Shown here: piece by piece, positions 51,261 through 59,457 of the stretch
Numbering within the stretch: position 1 is the stretch's first letter
Layout: every line of letters starts with the position of its first letter
Translations under genes and position numbers: made by a program
Assembly (NCBI GenBank): GCA_041394945.1
Contig: JAWKHH010000001.1
Span: 1,798,001-1,862,000, forward strand
Origin: Bryobacteraceae bacterium
GTDB taxonomy: Bacteria > Acidobacteriota > Terriglobia > Bryobacterales > Bryobacteraceae
DNA: 64,000 bases
Direction of reading: 5' to 3'
The notes under the pieces: generated by a model
Database searches by the model: none
What the model was told of the DNA's origin: nothing
Seen by the model: the letters and a program-made list of their open reading frames with translations, nothing else

Positions 51261-51505
51261 AATTCGCCGATTCAAAGACCTTCAACTCAGCAGCGGGCGC
51301 CTGGCGGCTGCCCGACGGAACGGCGATGGCCGACTTCGCGATGTCGCGGGGCGGATGGGCGGCGGCGCTCCTGCTGCCGGTGAGTCCGCTGGCTGGGTTC
51401 ACACCCGTGCGGGCATACCCGGGCCGCGCGAGCAACGCTCCCAGCGGGCAGGGTCCGGCGGTGATCGGCGTGATGACCGCGCCAGCGGGGGAGTCCCGCC
51501 GGTGA
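51257..51505 (+). CDS. Small protein upstream of CpaA (82 aa), unrecognised
   Basis: Not recognised. The protein has a polar N-terminus, one mild hydrophobic stretch (GGWAAALLLPVSPLAGF) and a Pro/Ala-rich tail. It does not look like a Flp pilin: there is no GxxxE-like processing site followed by a long hydrophobic helix. Its ATG overlaps the tiny frame before it (ATGA), and its stop overlaps the GTG of the CpaA gene (GTGA at 51502), so it is translationally coupled to the Tad operon. AAGGGAG lies about 12 bases upstream. It may be an operon-specific accessory protein or a coupling frame only. Confidence 0.45.
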   Translation: MKFADSKTFNSAAGAWRLPDGTAMADFAMSRGGWAAALLLPVSPLAGFTPVRAYPGRASNAPSGQGPAVIGVMTAPAGESRR

Positions 51506-51987
51506 CCACTTGGAGTCCCGCCGAGATCGCCCATCTGGAGATGTGGATCACCGCAGCGGTCGGCGTTGGCGCGGCGATCGAGGATCTGCTACGCCGGACG
51601 ATTTCGAATTGGTTTTGCCTCGCGGCCTTGGCCGGAGGCGCAGTGTGTCAGTGTCTGGCCAACGGCTGGACGGGGCTTGGTTGGGCCGCGCTTGGCGCGA
51701 CTGCCGGTTTTGCGGTGTTTCTCGTGTTCTATCTGCTCGGAGGAATGGGCGGAGGCGACGTGAAGCTGATGTCCGGCTTCGGAGCCCTGTTGGGGGTTTC
51801 GCGCCTTTGGAAGTTCGCGTTCTGGACCGCCTTGACGGGCGGAATCCTGGCGGCGGTTGTTCTCGGAATAGCCGCGATTCGGGCCCGGTCGAGATCGGAA
51901 AAAACAACAGGAAAGACGCCGGTGGCAATCCCCTACGCCCCAGCGATTGTATTGGGAGTTTGGCTGACTTTGCTGTCGAGCCAGTGA
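51502..51987 (+). CDS. cpaA: Prepilin peptidase, CpaA/TadV-like (161 aa)
   Basis: A short A24-type aspartic prepilin peptidase for Flp/Tad pilins. It has about five hydrophobic helices. The first catalytic Asp region appears as VGVGAAIEDLLRRTISNW and the second as the family motif GGMGGGDVKLMSGFGALLG with the conserved GxGD. It lacks the N-terminal methylase domain of larger PilD proteins, as expected for CpaA/TadV. GTG 51502 overlaps the stop of the upstream small gene (GTGA). It is followed 13 bases later by cpaB behind GGAGAGGAG. Its pilin substrate is not in the window. Confidence 0.85.
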   Translation: MTTWSPAEIAHLEMWITAAVGVGAAIEDLLRRTISNWFCLAALAGGAVCQCLANGWTGLGWAALGATAGFAVFLVFYLLGGMGGGDVKLMSGFGALLGVSRLWKFAFWTALTGGILAAVVLGIAAIRARSRSEKTTGKTPVAIPYAPAIVLGVWLTLLSSQ

Positions 51988-52000
51988 GGAGAGGAGTCGT

Positions 52001-52933
52001 ATGGATCGGAGGTTTCTCACCGTACTGGGCGTAAGCCTGGTATTCGCGCTGGTGGTTTCCAGCATTTTCTACCAGTTGTCGGCGCGCGCCACATCGGGAG
52101 GCCCGACGGCGACGGTCGACAGTCAAGATGTCGTCGTCGCGGCGAAGCCCTTACCGGTTGGCGTGACGATCAAACCCGACGACATCAAGGTGGTCAAAAT
52201 CCCGTCGAGCGCGTTCCCGAAAGGGGCGTTCTCGAAACCGGAAGAAGTGATTGACCGGCCGGTGATCAGCAACGTCCTGCTCGAAGAACCGGTGCTCGAA
52301 GGCCGCCTGGCGGCCCGCGGCAGCGGTCTCGGGCTGGCGCCGGTGATCCCGGTCGGCATGCGCGCCGTCTCGGTGCGGGTGAACGAGGTGGTCGGCGTCG
52401 CCGGCTTCGTGCTGCCTGGAATGCACGTCGACGTCCTGGTGACGGGACGCCCGCCGGGTGCCGACGCGACGACGATGACGACCACGGCCCTGCAGGACAT
52501 CACCGTGATCAGCGCGGGCCAAGCCATGCAAGCCGACCCGCGAGGGCAGGCGATCAACGCGCCGGTGGTGACCTTGCTCGTGACCCCGGAGCAGGCCGAA
52601 GCGCTCACCTTGGCCGGAAACGAAGCCAAGATTCAACTGGTGCTCCGCAATGCGAGTGACACCAGCCGCGCACAGACGCCGGGCAAGAAGATGTACGAGC
52701 TCTACCGCGTGAAACCCGGCCGCGGAGAGGGGTCCTCCCGCAGGTATCGCGGCGAAGGCGAGAGCGACGAGGAAGAAATGCCCCGGCCGCGGCCGCGGCC
52801 GACCCCGGTCCTCGCCAACGAGCCGCCGCCGCCCATGGCGCCCCAGGCCCCGCCGCCGGATCAGGTGGTGGTGATTCGCGGGAACCAGAAGTCTGTCGAA
52901 GTAGTGACGAATGCCCGGACGGGGAGGAACTGA
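52001..52933 (+). CDS. cpaB: Flp pilus assembly protein CpaB/RcpC (310 aa)
   Basis: A periplasmic Tad component anchored by an N-terminal membrane segment (FLTVLGVSLVFALVVSSIFYQ). An SAF domain follows at about 45-115 (QDVVVAAKPLPVGVTIKPDDIKVVKIPSSAF ... LLEEPVLEGRLA). A CpaB-type core follows (VGMRAVSVRVNEVVGVAGFVLPGMHVDVLVTG, TVISAG, VTLLVTPEQAEALTLAGNEAKIQLVLRN), then a charged, Pro-rich tail. CpaB supports the outer-membrane secretin. ATG 52001 has GGAGAGGAG just upstream. Its stop overlaps the next ATG (TGATG at 52931), so it is coupled to the secretin. Confidence 0.9.
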   Translation: MDRRFLTVLGVSLVFALVVSSIFYQLSARATSGGPTATVDSQDVVVAAKPLPVGVTIKPDDIKVVKIPSSAFPKGAFSKPEEVIDRPVISNVLLEEPVLEGRLAARGSGLGLAPVIPVGMRAVSVRVNEVVGVAGFVLPGMHVDVLVTGRPPGADATTMTTTALQDITVISAGQAMQADPRGQAINAPVVTLLVTPEQAEALTLAGNEAKIQLVLRNASDTSRAQTPGKKMYELYRVKPGRGEGSSRRYRGEGESDEEEMPRPRPRPTPVLANEPPPPMAPQAPPPDQVVVIRGNQKSVEVVTNARTGRN

Positions 52934-54660
52934 TGACCGCCGCCAAACTATTTGCAGCTTGCGCGCTCGCGCTGGCGCCGATGACGCCGGTGTTGGCCCA
53001 GACCTCGGCCGAGGACCTCAAAGTGACCGTCGGCAAGAGCCTGGTGATTGACTATCCGACCGATATCGGACGCATCTCGACCAGCAATCCCGATGTCGTC
53101 GATGCCGTCGCGGTCTCGACGCGCGAGGTCCTTCTGCACGCCAAGGGGCACGGCGTTTCGACCGTCGTGATCTGGGCGAAGACCGGACAGCGCACCTTCT
53201 ACAACGTGTCGGTGGAGCATAACCTCGAACCGATCCGGAAGCTTCTCACCGAAGCCTTCCCGACCGAGACGATCGACCTCCAGTCGGCGCGCGACTCGGT
53301 CGTGATGACCGGGCGGATATCGACGCAGGCCGCGAGCGACAAAGCGACCGCGCTCGTCGCCTCGCTCGCCAAGACTGTCGTCAACAACCTTCAGGTGAAC
53401 CCGAATCCGGTCGACAAGCAGATCCTGCTTCGGGTGAAGTTCGCGGAGTTGGACCGGAACTACTCGCAACAGTTCGGCATCAACCTGATGTCGACTGGCG
53501 CGCTCAACACGCCCGGCGTCATCTCGACGGGTCAATTCGGCCCGCCGGCCATCACCGGCGTCGGCGGAACGATCCCCGGCGGCAACACGGGCACGAGCAC
53601 CCGTTTCAACCTGACCGACGCGCTCAACGTATTCGCCTTCCGGCCGGACCTCAATATCGCGGCGACGATCAAGGCGCTGCAGAGCACGGGCGTCCTTCAG
53701 ATCCTCGCAGAACCAAACCTGGTCACCACCGATGGCAAGGAAGCGAGCTTCCTGGTGGGCGGTGAGTTCCCCGTCCCGGTGCTCCAGGGCGGCTCGAACG
53801 CCGGCGCGGTGACGATCATGTTCCGCGAATACGGGATCCGGCTGACGTTCAATCCGAATCTGACCCCGAACAAGACGCTCAAGATGGCTGTGCGGCCGGA
53901 AGTTTCCTCGATCGACCTGGCCAACTCGGTTACATTCAGCGGCTTTCGGATTCCGGCGTTGGCGACCCGGCGCATGGACACCAACATCGAACTGGCGCCG
54001 GGGCAGAGCTTCGTCATCGGCGGACTGATCGATGACCGGCTCGACGAGTCGATGGCGAAGATTCCCGGACTGTCGGCGATTCCGATCCTCGGCGAGTTGT
54101 TCAAGAGCCGCCAGTTGAACAAGGGAAGGACGGAACTGGTCGTCCTGGTGACGCCGGAAATCGTCGACCCGCTCAACCCGACCGACCCGAAACCGCTGCC
54201 GAAGATGCCACTCGAGTTCCTGTCGCCCATGTCGCAAGCCGACCCGGTCAAGGACACCAACAAGAAAGGCTGGTTCGCCAAGCGCTTCGGCCACGACAAG
54301 AAGCCCGACGTCGCGGCAGCCGAGCAGCAGGTGGAGGAAATCGTGATCGCCGCGGCTGCGGCGGCCGAGGCCGTTCCCGAGCCAAAGTCGTTGATCGAGC
54401 AGTCCGCCACGGAACCGGAATCCACGGTCGAAACCCCGGCCGCCGCCAGGGAGGCGACAGCCGCCAACCAGGAGGGAGCACCGCCCGCGGACGCTGCCGC
54501 GCCAGAGCCCAGCCAAACCGAACAGCCGGCCGCGCCGGATCATTCCGAACATACGGCCGCCTCAGAGCCGCCCGGCCCGGCGGCGGGCGGGTCCGCCACC
54601 ACGACGCCGGACAACCACACCTCGGACAATCCCACCGACGGGAGAGCCGACCGGAAGTAA
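52933..54660 (+). CDS. cpaC: Tad-type secretin CpaC/RcpA (575 aa)
   Basis: The outer-membrane pore for the Flp/Tad system. A signal peptide (residues about 1-22, ending PVLAQ) precedes the pilus-assembly N domain (KVTVGKSLVIDYPTDIGRISTSNPDVVDAVAVSTREVLLHAKGHG). A BON-like region follows (DLQSARDSVVMTGRISTQAASDKATALV). The secretin domain runs from about 215 to 420 (LNVFAFRPDLNIAATIKALQSTGVLQILAEPNLVTTDGKEASFLVGGEFPVPV ... NKGRTELVVLVTPEIVDPL). The last 130 residues are an Ala/Glu/Pro-rich, low-complexity tail, unusual in length for the family. The start overlaps the cpaB stop. Confidence 0.92.
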   Translation: MTAAKLFAACALALAPMTPVLAQTSAEDLKVTVGKSLVIDYPTDIGRISTSNPDVVDAVAVSTREVLLHAKGHGVSTVVIWAKTGQRTFYNVSVEHNLEPIRKLLTEAFPTETIDLQSARDSVVMTGRISTQAASDKATALVASLAKTVVNNLQVNPNPVDKQILLRVKFAELDRNYSQQFGINLMSTGALNTPGVISTGQFGPPAITGVGGTIPGGNTGTSTRFNLTDALNVFAFRPDLNIAATIKALQSTGVLQILAEPNLVTTDGKEASFLVGGEFPVPVLQGGSNAGAVTIMFREYGIRLTFNPNLTPNKTLKMAVRPEVSSIDLANSVTFSGFRIPALATRRMDTNIELAPGQSFVIGGLIDDRLDESMAKIPGLSAIPILGELFKSRQLNKGRTELVVLVTPEIVDPLNPTDPKPLPKMPLEFLSPMSQADPVKDTNKKGWFAKRFGHDKKPDVAAAEQQVEEIVIAAAAAAEAVPEPKSLIEQSATEPESTVETPAAAREATAANQEGAPPADAAAPEPSQTEQPAAPDHSEHTAASEPPGPAAGGSATTTPDNHTSDNPTDGRADRK

Positions 54661-54710
54661 TTCCGGCGGCGTCCGGCCGGCCCCCGCCGCCGCAGTTCGG
54701 AGCTAAGGAC

Positions 54711-55889
54711 ATGAGCCTCGCTGCATTGCTGATTTCGCCGGATCGGGACGTCGCGCGTCAATTGACGGCGACGCTCGCCGAGAGCCACGCCTTCCAGGTG
54801 TTGGCCGACCTCAACGCATATCCGCCGAAGAACACGCTCGAGATCCGGCTTCGCCAGCTCAAACCCGACGTGTTGCTGATCGACGTCGCCACTGACGCCG
54901 CGCAGGCGCTCGAGCTGATCCGCTTCGTCGGCACGTGCAAGCCGGTCGTCCAGGCGGTGGGTCTGCACCGCACCAATGACAGCCAGGCCGTGGTGAACGT
55001 GCTGCGCGCCGGGGCGAGCGAGTTCCTCTACCAGCCTTTCGATCCGCAGGAGCAGCGGGAGGCGGTCACGCGGCTGAAGCGGCTGCGGCAGCCGGAGACG
55101 GAATCGACCTATGAGCTTGGGCAGGTGATCGTTTTCTCGTCCGCCAAGCCAGGCTCAGGCAGTTCGACGATCAGCGCTCACGCCGCTCACGCCGTCCGCA
55201 AACTGACCGGCAAGCGGGTGCTGCTCATCGACCTCGATCTCGAAGGCGGGACCATCGCCTTCTATCTGAAAGTCCAGCCAACGGCGTCGGTAGTCGACGC
55301 GTTGGCGCAGGCAGGCAAGCTGCAGGCCGGACCCTGGACGTCGCTCGTGGCCTCCACGGGCGGCCTCGATATCCTCGCCTCGCCCGATCAGCCGCACAGC
55401 GAGCCGGTCGATCCGGCCGGCCTCCATGAGCTGTTTGAATTCGCTCGCACGATGTACGACTGGGTGATTGTCGATGCGCCAACCATCTTCCACCGCCACG
55501 GGTTGCTTGCGCTCTCGGAATCGGACCGCACGTTCCTGGTCTCAACCGGGGATCTGGCGAGCCTGCATCTGGCCCGGAAGGCGGTCAACATGCTGGAGCA
55601 GCTTGGACTGCCCAAGGAGCGTTATCAGGTTGTCATCAATAGACTGAGCCGGAGGGACGGCATCGGCGGCAGCGACATAGAAAAGATCTTCAACAGTCCC
55701 GTTTTTGCGAGCCTGCCCAACGACTATTTCCCGCTGCACCGTGTGATTTCACTCGGTCAGCCGCTGGCCGCCGATTGCGAACTCGGGCGGGCGCTCGCCA
55801 ATCTGGCGGCCCGGATCTCGGCGCCGCCGGAGGAGAAGAAAGCGCCTCCGCCAGCCGCCGAGCAGCGCCCGGCGTTTTCGCAGACATAA
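54711..55889 (+). CDS. tadZ: TadZ/CpaE-type ParA-like ATPase with receiver-like N-terminus (392 aa)
   Basis: A cytoplasmic localisation factor for the Tad apparatus. Residues about 1-125 resemble a response-regulator receiver domain (LLISPDRDVARQLTATLAESHAFQVLADL ... DVLLIDVAT) without a clear phosphorylated pattern. Residues about 140-380 are a MinD/ParA-like ATPase. The P-loop reads SSAKPGSGSSTIS. The signature lysine is present, but the usual second lysine of GKT/GKS is Ser, as in many divergent TadZ proteins. LLIDLDLEGG and DWVIVDAPTIFHRHGLLAL are further ParA-like motifs. It lies 50 bases after cpaC and 31 bases before tadA. Confidence 0.85.
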   Translation: MSLAALLISPDRDVARQLTATLAESHAFQVLADLNAYPPKNTLEIRLRQLKPDVLLIDVATDAAQALELIRFVGTCKPVVQAVGLHRTNDSQAVVNVLRAGASEFLYQPFDPQEQREAVTRLKRLRQPETESTYELGQVIVFSSAKPGSGSSTISAHAAHAVRKLTGKRVLLIDLDLEGGTIAFYLKVQPTASVVDALAQAGKLQAGPWTSLVASTGGLDILASPDQPHSEPVDPAGLHELFEFARTMYDWVIVDAPTIFHRHGLLALSESDRTFLVSTGDLASLHLARKAVNMLEQLGLPKERYQVVINRLSRRDGIGGSDIEKIFNSPVFASLPNDYFPLHRVISLGQPLAADCELGRALANLAARISAPPEEKKAPPPAAEQRPAFSQT

Positions 55890-55920
55890 GGAATTCCGGA
55901 AGGACGAACGATAGAAAAGC

Positions 55921-57288
55921 ATGTTGCCGAGCATCGATTCCCGATCGAACCAGGGCCAGCAGCTCAGCTGGGAGCAGCGGCTCATGAAGAGTGCCGGGCG
56001 CACCAAAGGCACCCTGAAGCCCGAATACCAGGAGCTCAAGTTCACCCTGCATCGGAAGCTCCTCGACAAGATCAACCTCGAGGCGCTGGCGACGATCGAC
56101 AACCAGCGGGTGCGCGGCGAGGTCCGCAACGCGCTGATGCAGCTCATCGACAGCGAGCAGACGCTGCTGAGCTCGGTGGAAAAACAGCAGATCTGCGACG
56201 AGGTGCTCGACGAGGTGTTCGGCCTCGGTCCGCTCGAGCCGCTTCTTCAGGACCCGACCATCTCCGACATCCTCGTCAACACGCACAAGCAGGTCTACGT
56301 CGAGCGCAAAGGTTTGCTCGAGTTGACCAACGTCAGTTTCCGCGATTCTCCGCACCTGATCCGGATCATCGACAAGATCGTCTCCCAGGTTGGCCGCCGC
56401 ATTGATGAGTCCACTCCGATGGTGGACGCGCGCCTGCTCGACGGCTCGCGCGTCAACGCGATCATTCCTCCCCTCGCCGTCGACGGCCCGCTCCTGTCGA
56501 TTCGCCGTTTCAGCGTCGACAAACTGATGCCGGCCGACCTCGTCGAACGCCGCGCCATGACGCCGGGCATGATGGAACTGCTCGAAGCCGCCGTCAAGGC
56601 CCGCCTGAACATCATCATCTCGGGCGGCACCGGCGCCGGAAAAACGACCCTTCTCAACGGTCTGTCGTCGTTCATCAATCCGAAAGAGCGAATCGTCACG
56701 ATCGAAGACGCGGCCGAATTGCAGTTGAAGCAGCCCCACGTCGCCCGTCTCGAAACAAGGCCGCCGAACCTCGAAGGCAACGGCGCGGTCCGTCAGCGCG
56801 AGTTGCTGATCAACAGCCTCCGCATGCGTCCGGACCGGATCGTCGTCGGCGAGTGCCGCGGCGAGGAAGCGCTCGACATGTTGCAGGCGATGAACACCGG
56901 CCACGACGGATCGCTGACCACGATTCACGCCAACTCACCGCGCGACGCCGTGTCCCGTCTCGAGGTGATGGTGTCGCTCGCCAACTCGAACATGCAGTTG
57001 GTCAGTATCCGGCAGCAGATCTCGAGCGCCGTCAACCTGCTCGTGCAGGCCTCACGCTTGAGCGACGGGTCGCGCCGGGTGGTGAGCATCACCGAAGTCA
57101 CCGGCATGGAAGGCGAGGTGATCACCCTCCAGGACATCTTCGTGTTCGAGAAGCGCGGGCTGAGTCCGGAAGGCAAGGTAGTCGGCCGGTTCGCGGCCAC
57201 CGGGATCCGGCCCAAATTCTACGAAAAGCTGCTGTCGTCGGGGATCCGGCTCCGGCCGGACCTGTTCGACGAAGTGATGGAAATCTGA
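55921..57288 (+). CDS. tadA: Tad secretion ATPase TadA/CpaF (455 aa)
   Basis: The cytoplasmic motor ATPase for Tad pilus extension. The N-terminal region includes the CpaF helical domain (FTLHRKLLDKINLEALATIDNQ). The ATPase core has the Walker A ISGGTGAGKTTLLNGL at about residues 233-248. It continues with IVTIEDAAELQLKQPHVARLETRP, the Walker B-like MRPDRIVVGECRGEEALDMLQAMNTGHDGSLTTIHANSPRDAVSRLEVM and QQISSAVNLLVQ. The length is normal. It is followed 13 bases later by tadB. ATG 55921 has GGAAGGA about 20 bases upstream, so the Shine-Dalgarno is weakly placed. Confidence 0.95.
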   Translation: MLPSIDSRSNQGQQLSWEQRLMKSAGRTKGTLKPEYQELKFTLHRKLLDKINLEALATIDNQRVRGEVRNALMQLIDSEQTLLSSVEKQQICDEVLDEVFGLGPLEPLLQDPTISDILVNTHKQVYVERKGLLELTNVSFRDSPHLIRIIDKIVSQVGRRIDESTPMVDARLLDGSRVNAIIPPLAVDGPLLSIRRFSVDKLMPADLVERRAMTPGMMELLEAAVKARLNIIISGGTGAGKTTLLNGLSSFINPKERIVTIEDAAELQLKQPHVARLETRPPNLEGNGAVRQRELLINSLRMRPDRIVVGECRGEEALDMLQAMNTGHDGSLTTIHANSPRDAVSRLEVMVSLANSNMQLVSIRQQISSAVNLLVQASRLSDGSRRVVSITEVTGMEGEVITLQDIFVFEKRGLSPEGKVVGRFAATGIRPKFYEKLLSSGIRLRPDLFDEVMEI

Positions 57289-57301
57289 GGAGCATACTGC
57301 C

Positions 57302-58282
57302 ATGATGTTTGTCGTCGCTTTCCTCGCAATCTGGCTCGGCTCGCTGGGCGTGTGGTGGATGATTTCCCGCGCCTTCAAGAACGCCGACGTCGACCGTATG
57401 AAGAGCCGGATTCTCGAAACGGCGGCCAAGAAAGAGAAGAAGGACAAGAACGCCGCGCCGGCTCCCGAGCTCATCCGGACCGAAGACAAATCCACCGGCC
57501 GGCTGGTGATGCGGCTGCTGGCCAAGGCGGACCTCAACAGCCGCCTCGAGAATCTGATCGAGCAAGCCGGTTTGAAGTGGCGGCCGGCCCGCGTCGTGCA
57601 CACCTGTCTGGCGCTGTTTCTCGGCGGTTTCTTCTTCTTCCGCCTCACCGGCCTGCTCCCTTACCTGAGCACGCAAATCGCCGCCGGCTTGGCGCTCTCG
57701 TCGCTGCCGATCATCCATCTGCTGCGGGCGCGCAAGAAGCGGCTGTACAAGTTCGAGGAACAGTTCCCGGAGAGTCTCGAGTTCGTGGCCCGGTCGATGC
57801 GGGCCGGCCACGCCTTTTCGGTCTCGCTTGAGATGATCCACCGCGAGTTCCAGGAGCCTTTGGCCGGCGAGTTCCGGCGCTCCTTCGACGAGCACAACCT
57901 GGGGCTCCCGCTCGATCAGGCGCTGCTCAAGCTGTCCAAGCGTGTTCCGCTGCTCGACGTTCACTTCTTCGTCTCGGCCGTGCTGCTGCAGAAGCGCACC
58001 GGCGGCAACCTGGCGGAAATTCTGGACAAACTCGCCTACGTGATTCGCGAGCGTTTTAAGCTCCGCGGCAAGATCCGCGCCATCAGCGCGCACGGGCGCA
58101 TGACGGGCATCGCCCTCACCATGATTCCGCTCGGCGTCGCCCTCCTGATGTTCTACGTCAACCCGAGCTACGTCAGCTTTTTCGTCGACGATGAAGTGGG
58201 CAACATCATGGTCGCCGTGGCGATCGGCCTTCAGGTGCTCGGCTACTTGATTATTCGCAAGATCGTGACTATCGAGGTCTGA
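57302..58282 (+). CDS. tadB: Tad inner-membrane platform protein TadB (326 aa)
   Basis: A type II secretion F-domain protein. A first membrane segment (VVAFLAIWLGSLGVWWMI), a basic linker (KKEKKDKNAAPAPEL), a second hydrophobic stretch (LSTQIAAGLALSSLPIIHLL), then the T2SSF domain (FEEQFPESLEFVARSMRAGHAFSVSLEMIHREFQEPLAGEFRRSFDEHNLGLPLDQALLKL). It ends with two C-terminal membrane helices. TadB and TadC together form the inner-membrane platform for pilus assembly. It is followed two bases later by tadC, which has the same domain. ATG 57302 or the adjoining ATG 57305 may be the start; GAGGAG lies upstream. Confidence 0.92.
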   Translation: MMFVVAFLAIWLGSLGVWWMISRAFKNADVDRMKSRILETAAKKEKKDKNAAPAPELIRTEDKSTGRLVMRLLAKADLNSRLENLIEQAGLKWRPARVVHTCLALFLGGFFFFRLTGLLPYLSTQIAAGLALSSLPIIHLLRARKKRLYKFEEQFPESLEFVARSMRAGHAFSVSLEMIHREFQEPLAGEFRRSFDEHNLGLPLDQALLKLSKRVPLLDVHFFVSAVLLQKRTGGNLAEILDKLAYVIRERFKLRGKIRAISAHGRMTGIALTMIPLGVALLMFYVNPSYVSFFVDDEVGNIMVAVAIGLQVLGYLIIRKIVTIEV

Positions 58283-58284
58283 CC

Positions 58285-59205
58285 ATGATGATTCTCATCG
58301 CCATTCTCCTGTTCGTGGGCATCACCGTCGCCGGAGCCGGCATCGGGATGCGCATGTGGGTCAGGCCGAAAGAGGCCATCGAGCGCGTCACCGGCAGCGG
58401 CCCGGTCCATATCGAGGAAGCGCCGGCGCATCCGAGCCTGGTTTTCCACGAGTTGGTCAAGAAGCTCGGCACGATCATGCCGGTGAACCCTCGGGACGCC
58501 GGCGTCATCCAGCGCCGGATGATCCGAGCGGGCATTCGCAATCCGAACGCGATGAAGTTCTTCTACGGGTCGAAAGTGCTTTTTGGCGCGGTGTGCCCGT
58601 TGCTCATGAGTCTAGCGGTCGCCAATTCCCCGGCTGACCCGAGCAACAAGATCATGGCCATCATGGCGGCCGCCGCGGCGGGCTTTTTCGGCCCCAACGA
58701 GTACGTGAGCATTCGCGCCAAGCGCCGGCAGAAGGAAATCCGGCGCGGACTGCCGAACGCGCTCGACCTGCTCGTCGTCTGCGTCGAGAGCGGACTCGGC
58801 CTCGACCAGGCCGTCGTCCAAGTCGCCAAGGATCTCGAGAAGGCGCACCCGGAAATCAGTGAAGAATTCGCGATGGTCAACTACGAGTTGAAAGCCGGCA
58901 AGAGGCGCATCGACGCCCTCCGGAATCTCGCCGAGCGATCGGCCGTCGACGATCTCAAGAAGCTCGTCGCGGTGCTGATTCAGGCCGACCGCTTCGGCAC
59001 TGGCGTCGCGCAGAGCCTGCGCGGCCACTCCGAGTTCATGCGGGTCCAGGCCCGGCAGACGGCCGAGGAAAAGGCCGCCAAGCTCGGCGTGAAGCTCGTA
59101 TTTCCAATCTTTTTCTGCATCCTGCCGTCACTGTTCGTCGTAACGGTAGGTCCGATGGTGGTGAAGATCATTCGGGATCTGCTCCCGATGATGAACAACA
59201 TCTGA
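58285..59205 (+). CDS. tadC: Tad inner-membrane platform protein TadC (306 aa)
   Basis: The second T2SSF-domain platform protein. It has an N-terminal membrane segment (MILIAILLFVGITVAGAGIG) and a middle hydrophobic pair. The T2SSF domain follows (LPNALDLLVVCVESGLGLDQAVVQVAKDLEKAHPEISEEFAMVNYELKAGKRRIDALRNLAERS ... LVAVLIQADRFGTGVAQSLRGHSEFMRVQ), and a C-terminal helix with VFPIFFCILPSLFVVTVGPM. It starts two bases after the tadB stop, so the two are co-translated. The gene is followed by a 35-base gap and a tiny membrane-peptide gene with its own Shine-Dalgarno. Confidence 0.92.
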   Translation: MMILIAILLFVGITVAGAGIGMRMWVRPKEAIERVTGSGPVHIEEAPAHPSLVFHELVKKLGTIMPVNPRDAGVIQRRMIRAGIRNPNAMKFFYGSKVLFGAVCPLLMSLAVANSPADPSNKIMAIMAAAAAGFFGPNEYVSIRAKRRQKEIRRGLPNALDLLVVCVESGLGLDQAVVQVAKDLEKAHPEISEEFAMVNYELKAGKRRIDALRNLAERSAVDDLKKLVAVLIQADRFGTGVAQSLRGHSEFMRVQARQTAEEKAAKLGVKLVFPIFFCILPSLFVVTVGPMVVKIIRDLLPMMNNI

Positions 59206-59240
59206 GTCGTCTTTCGTTCCCAGGAAAGGAGAGAGGTCAC

Positions 59241-59333
59241 ATGGATAGCACAATGGTCCGAATCGTTTGTTCTGTTTTGGCGATTCTGTTTTTGGGGCTG
59301 ATCGTGATGCGCCGGAAGAAGAGCCCCGAGTAG
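59241..59333 (+). CDS. Small single-pass membrane protein at the end of the Tad operon (30 aa)
   Basis: A 30-residue protein with a short polar N-terminus (MDSTMVR), one hydrophobic helix (IVCSVLAILFLGLIV) and a basic tail (MRRKKSPE). The tail should keep the C-terminus in the cytoplasm. AGAGG five to seven bases before ATG 59241 makes a good ribosome site, so this is probably a real gene. It is too short to be a pilin. It sits as the last gene of the Tad cluster and may assist the TadB/TadC platform or be a regulator. Function unknown. Confidence 0.6.
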   Translation: MDSTMVRIVCSVLAILFLGLIVMRRKKSPE

Positions 59334-59342
59334 GGCCGGAAT

Positions 59343-59406
59343 CGGGCCGGGAGCACGGCTCCGGCGCAGTCCGGGGTGCCGCCCCGGGGGAGTGCTCGCC
59401 GGCCCG
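59343..59406 (+). terminator. Large GC-rich hairpin after the Tad operon
   Basis: CGGGCCGGGAGCAC (59343-59356) pairs with GTGCTC and CCGGCCCG (59392-59397 and 59399-59406) across one bulged G, 14 pairs. A smaller inner hairpin CCGGGG/CCCCGG also forms. There is no T-tract. It is the first strong structure after the operon and is probably a transcription end. Confidence 0.45.
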
Positions 59407-59457
59407 ATAAACCGTTCCCTCTACCAGATCCGCGAACCGGCGGGAGCCGGCCGCTGC

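Noticed and set aside
51257..51505. The 82-residue gene as a Flp pilin
   Set aside because: It has no prepilin cleavage motif followed by a long hydrophobic helix; only a mild Ala/Leu stretch is present.
52948..54552. Minus-strand open frame of 534 codons opposite the secretin
   Set aside because: Arg/Gly-rich shadow; the secretin is unmistakable in the plus frame.
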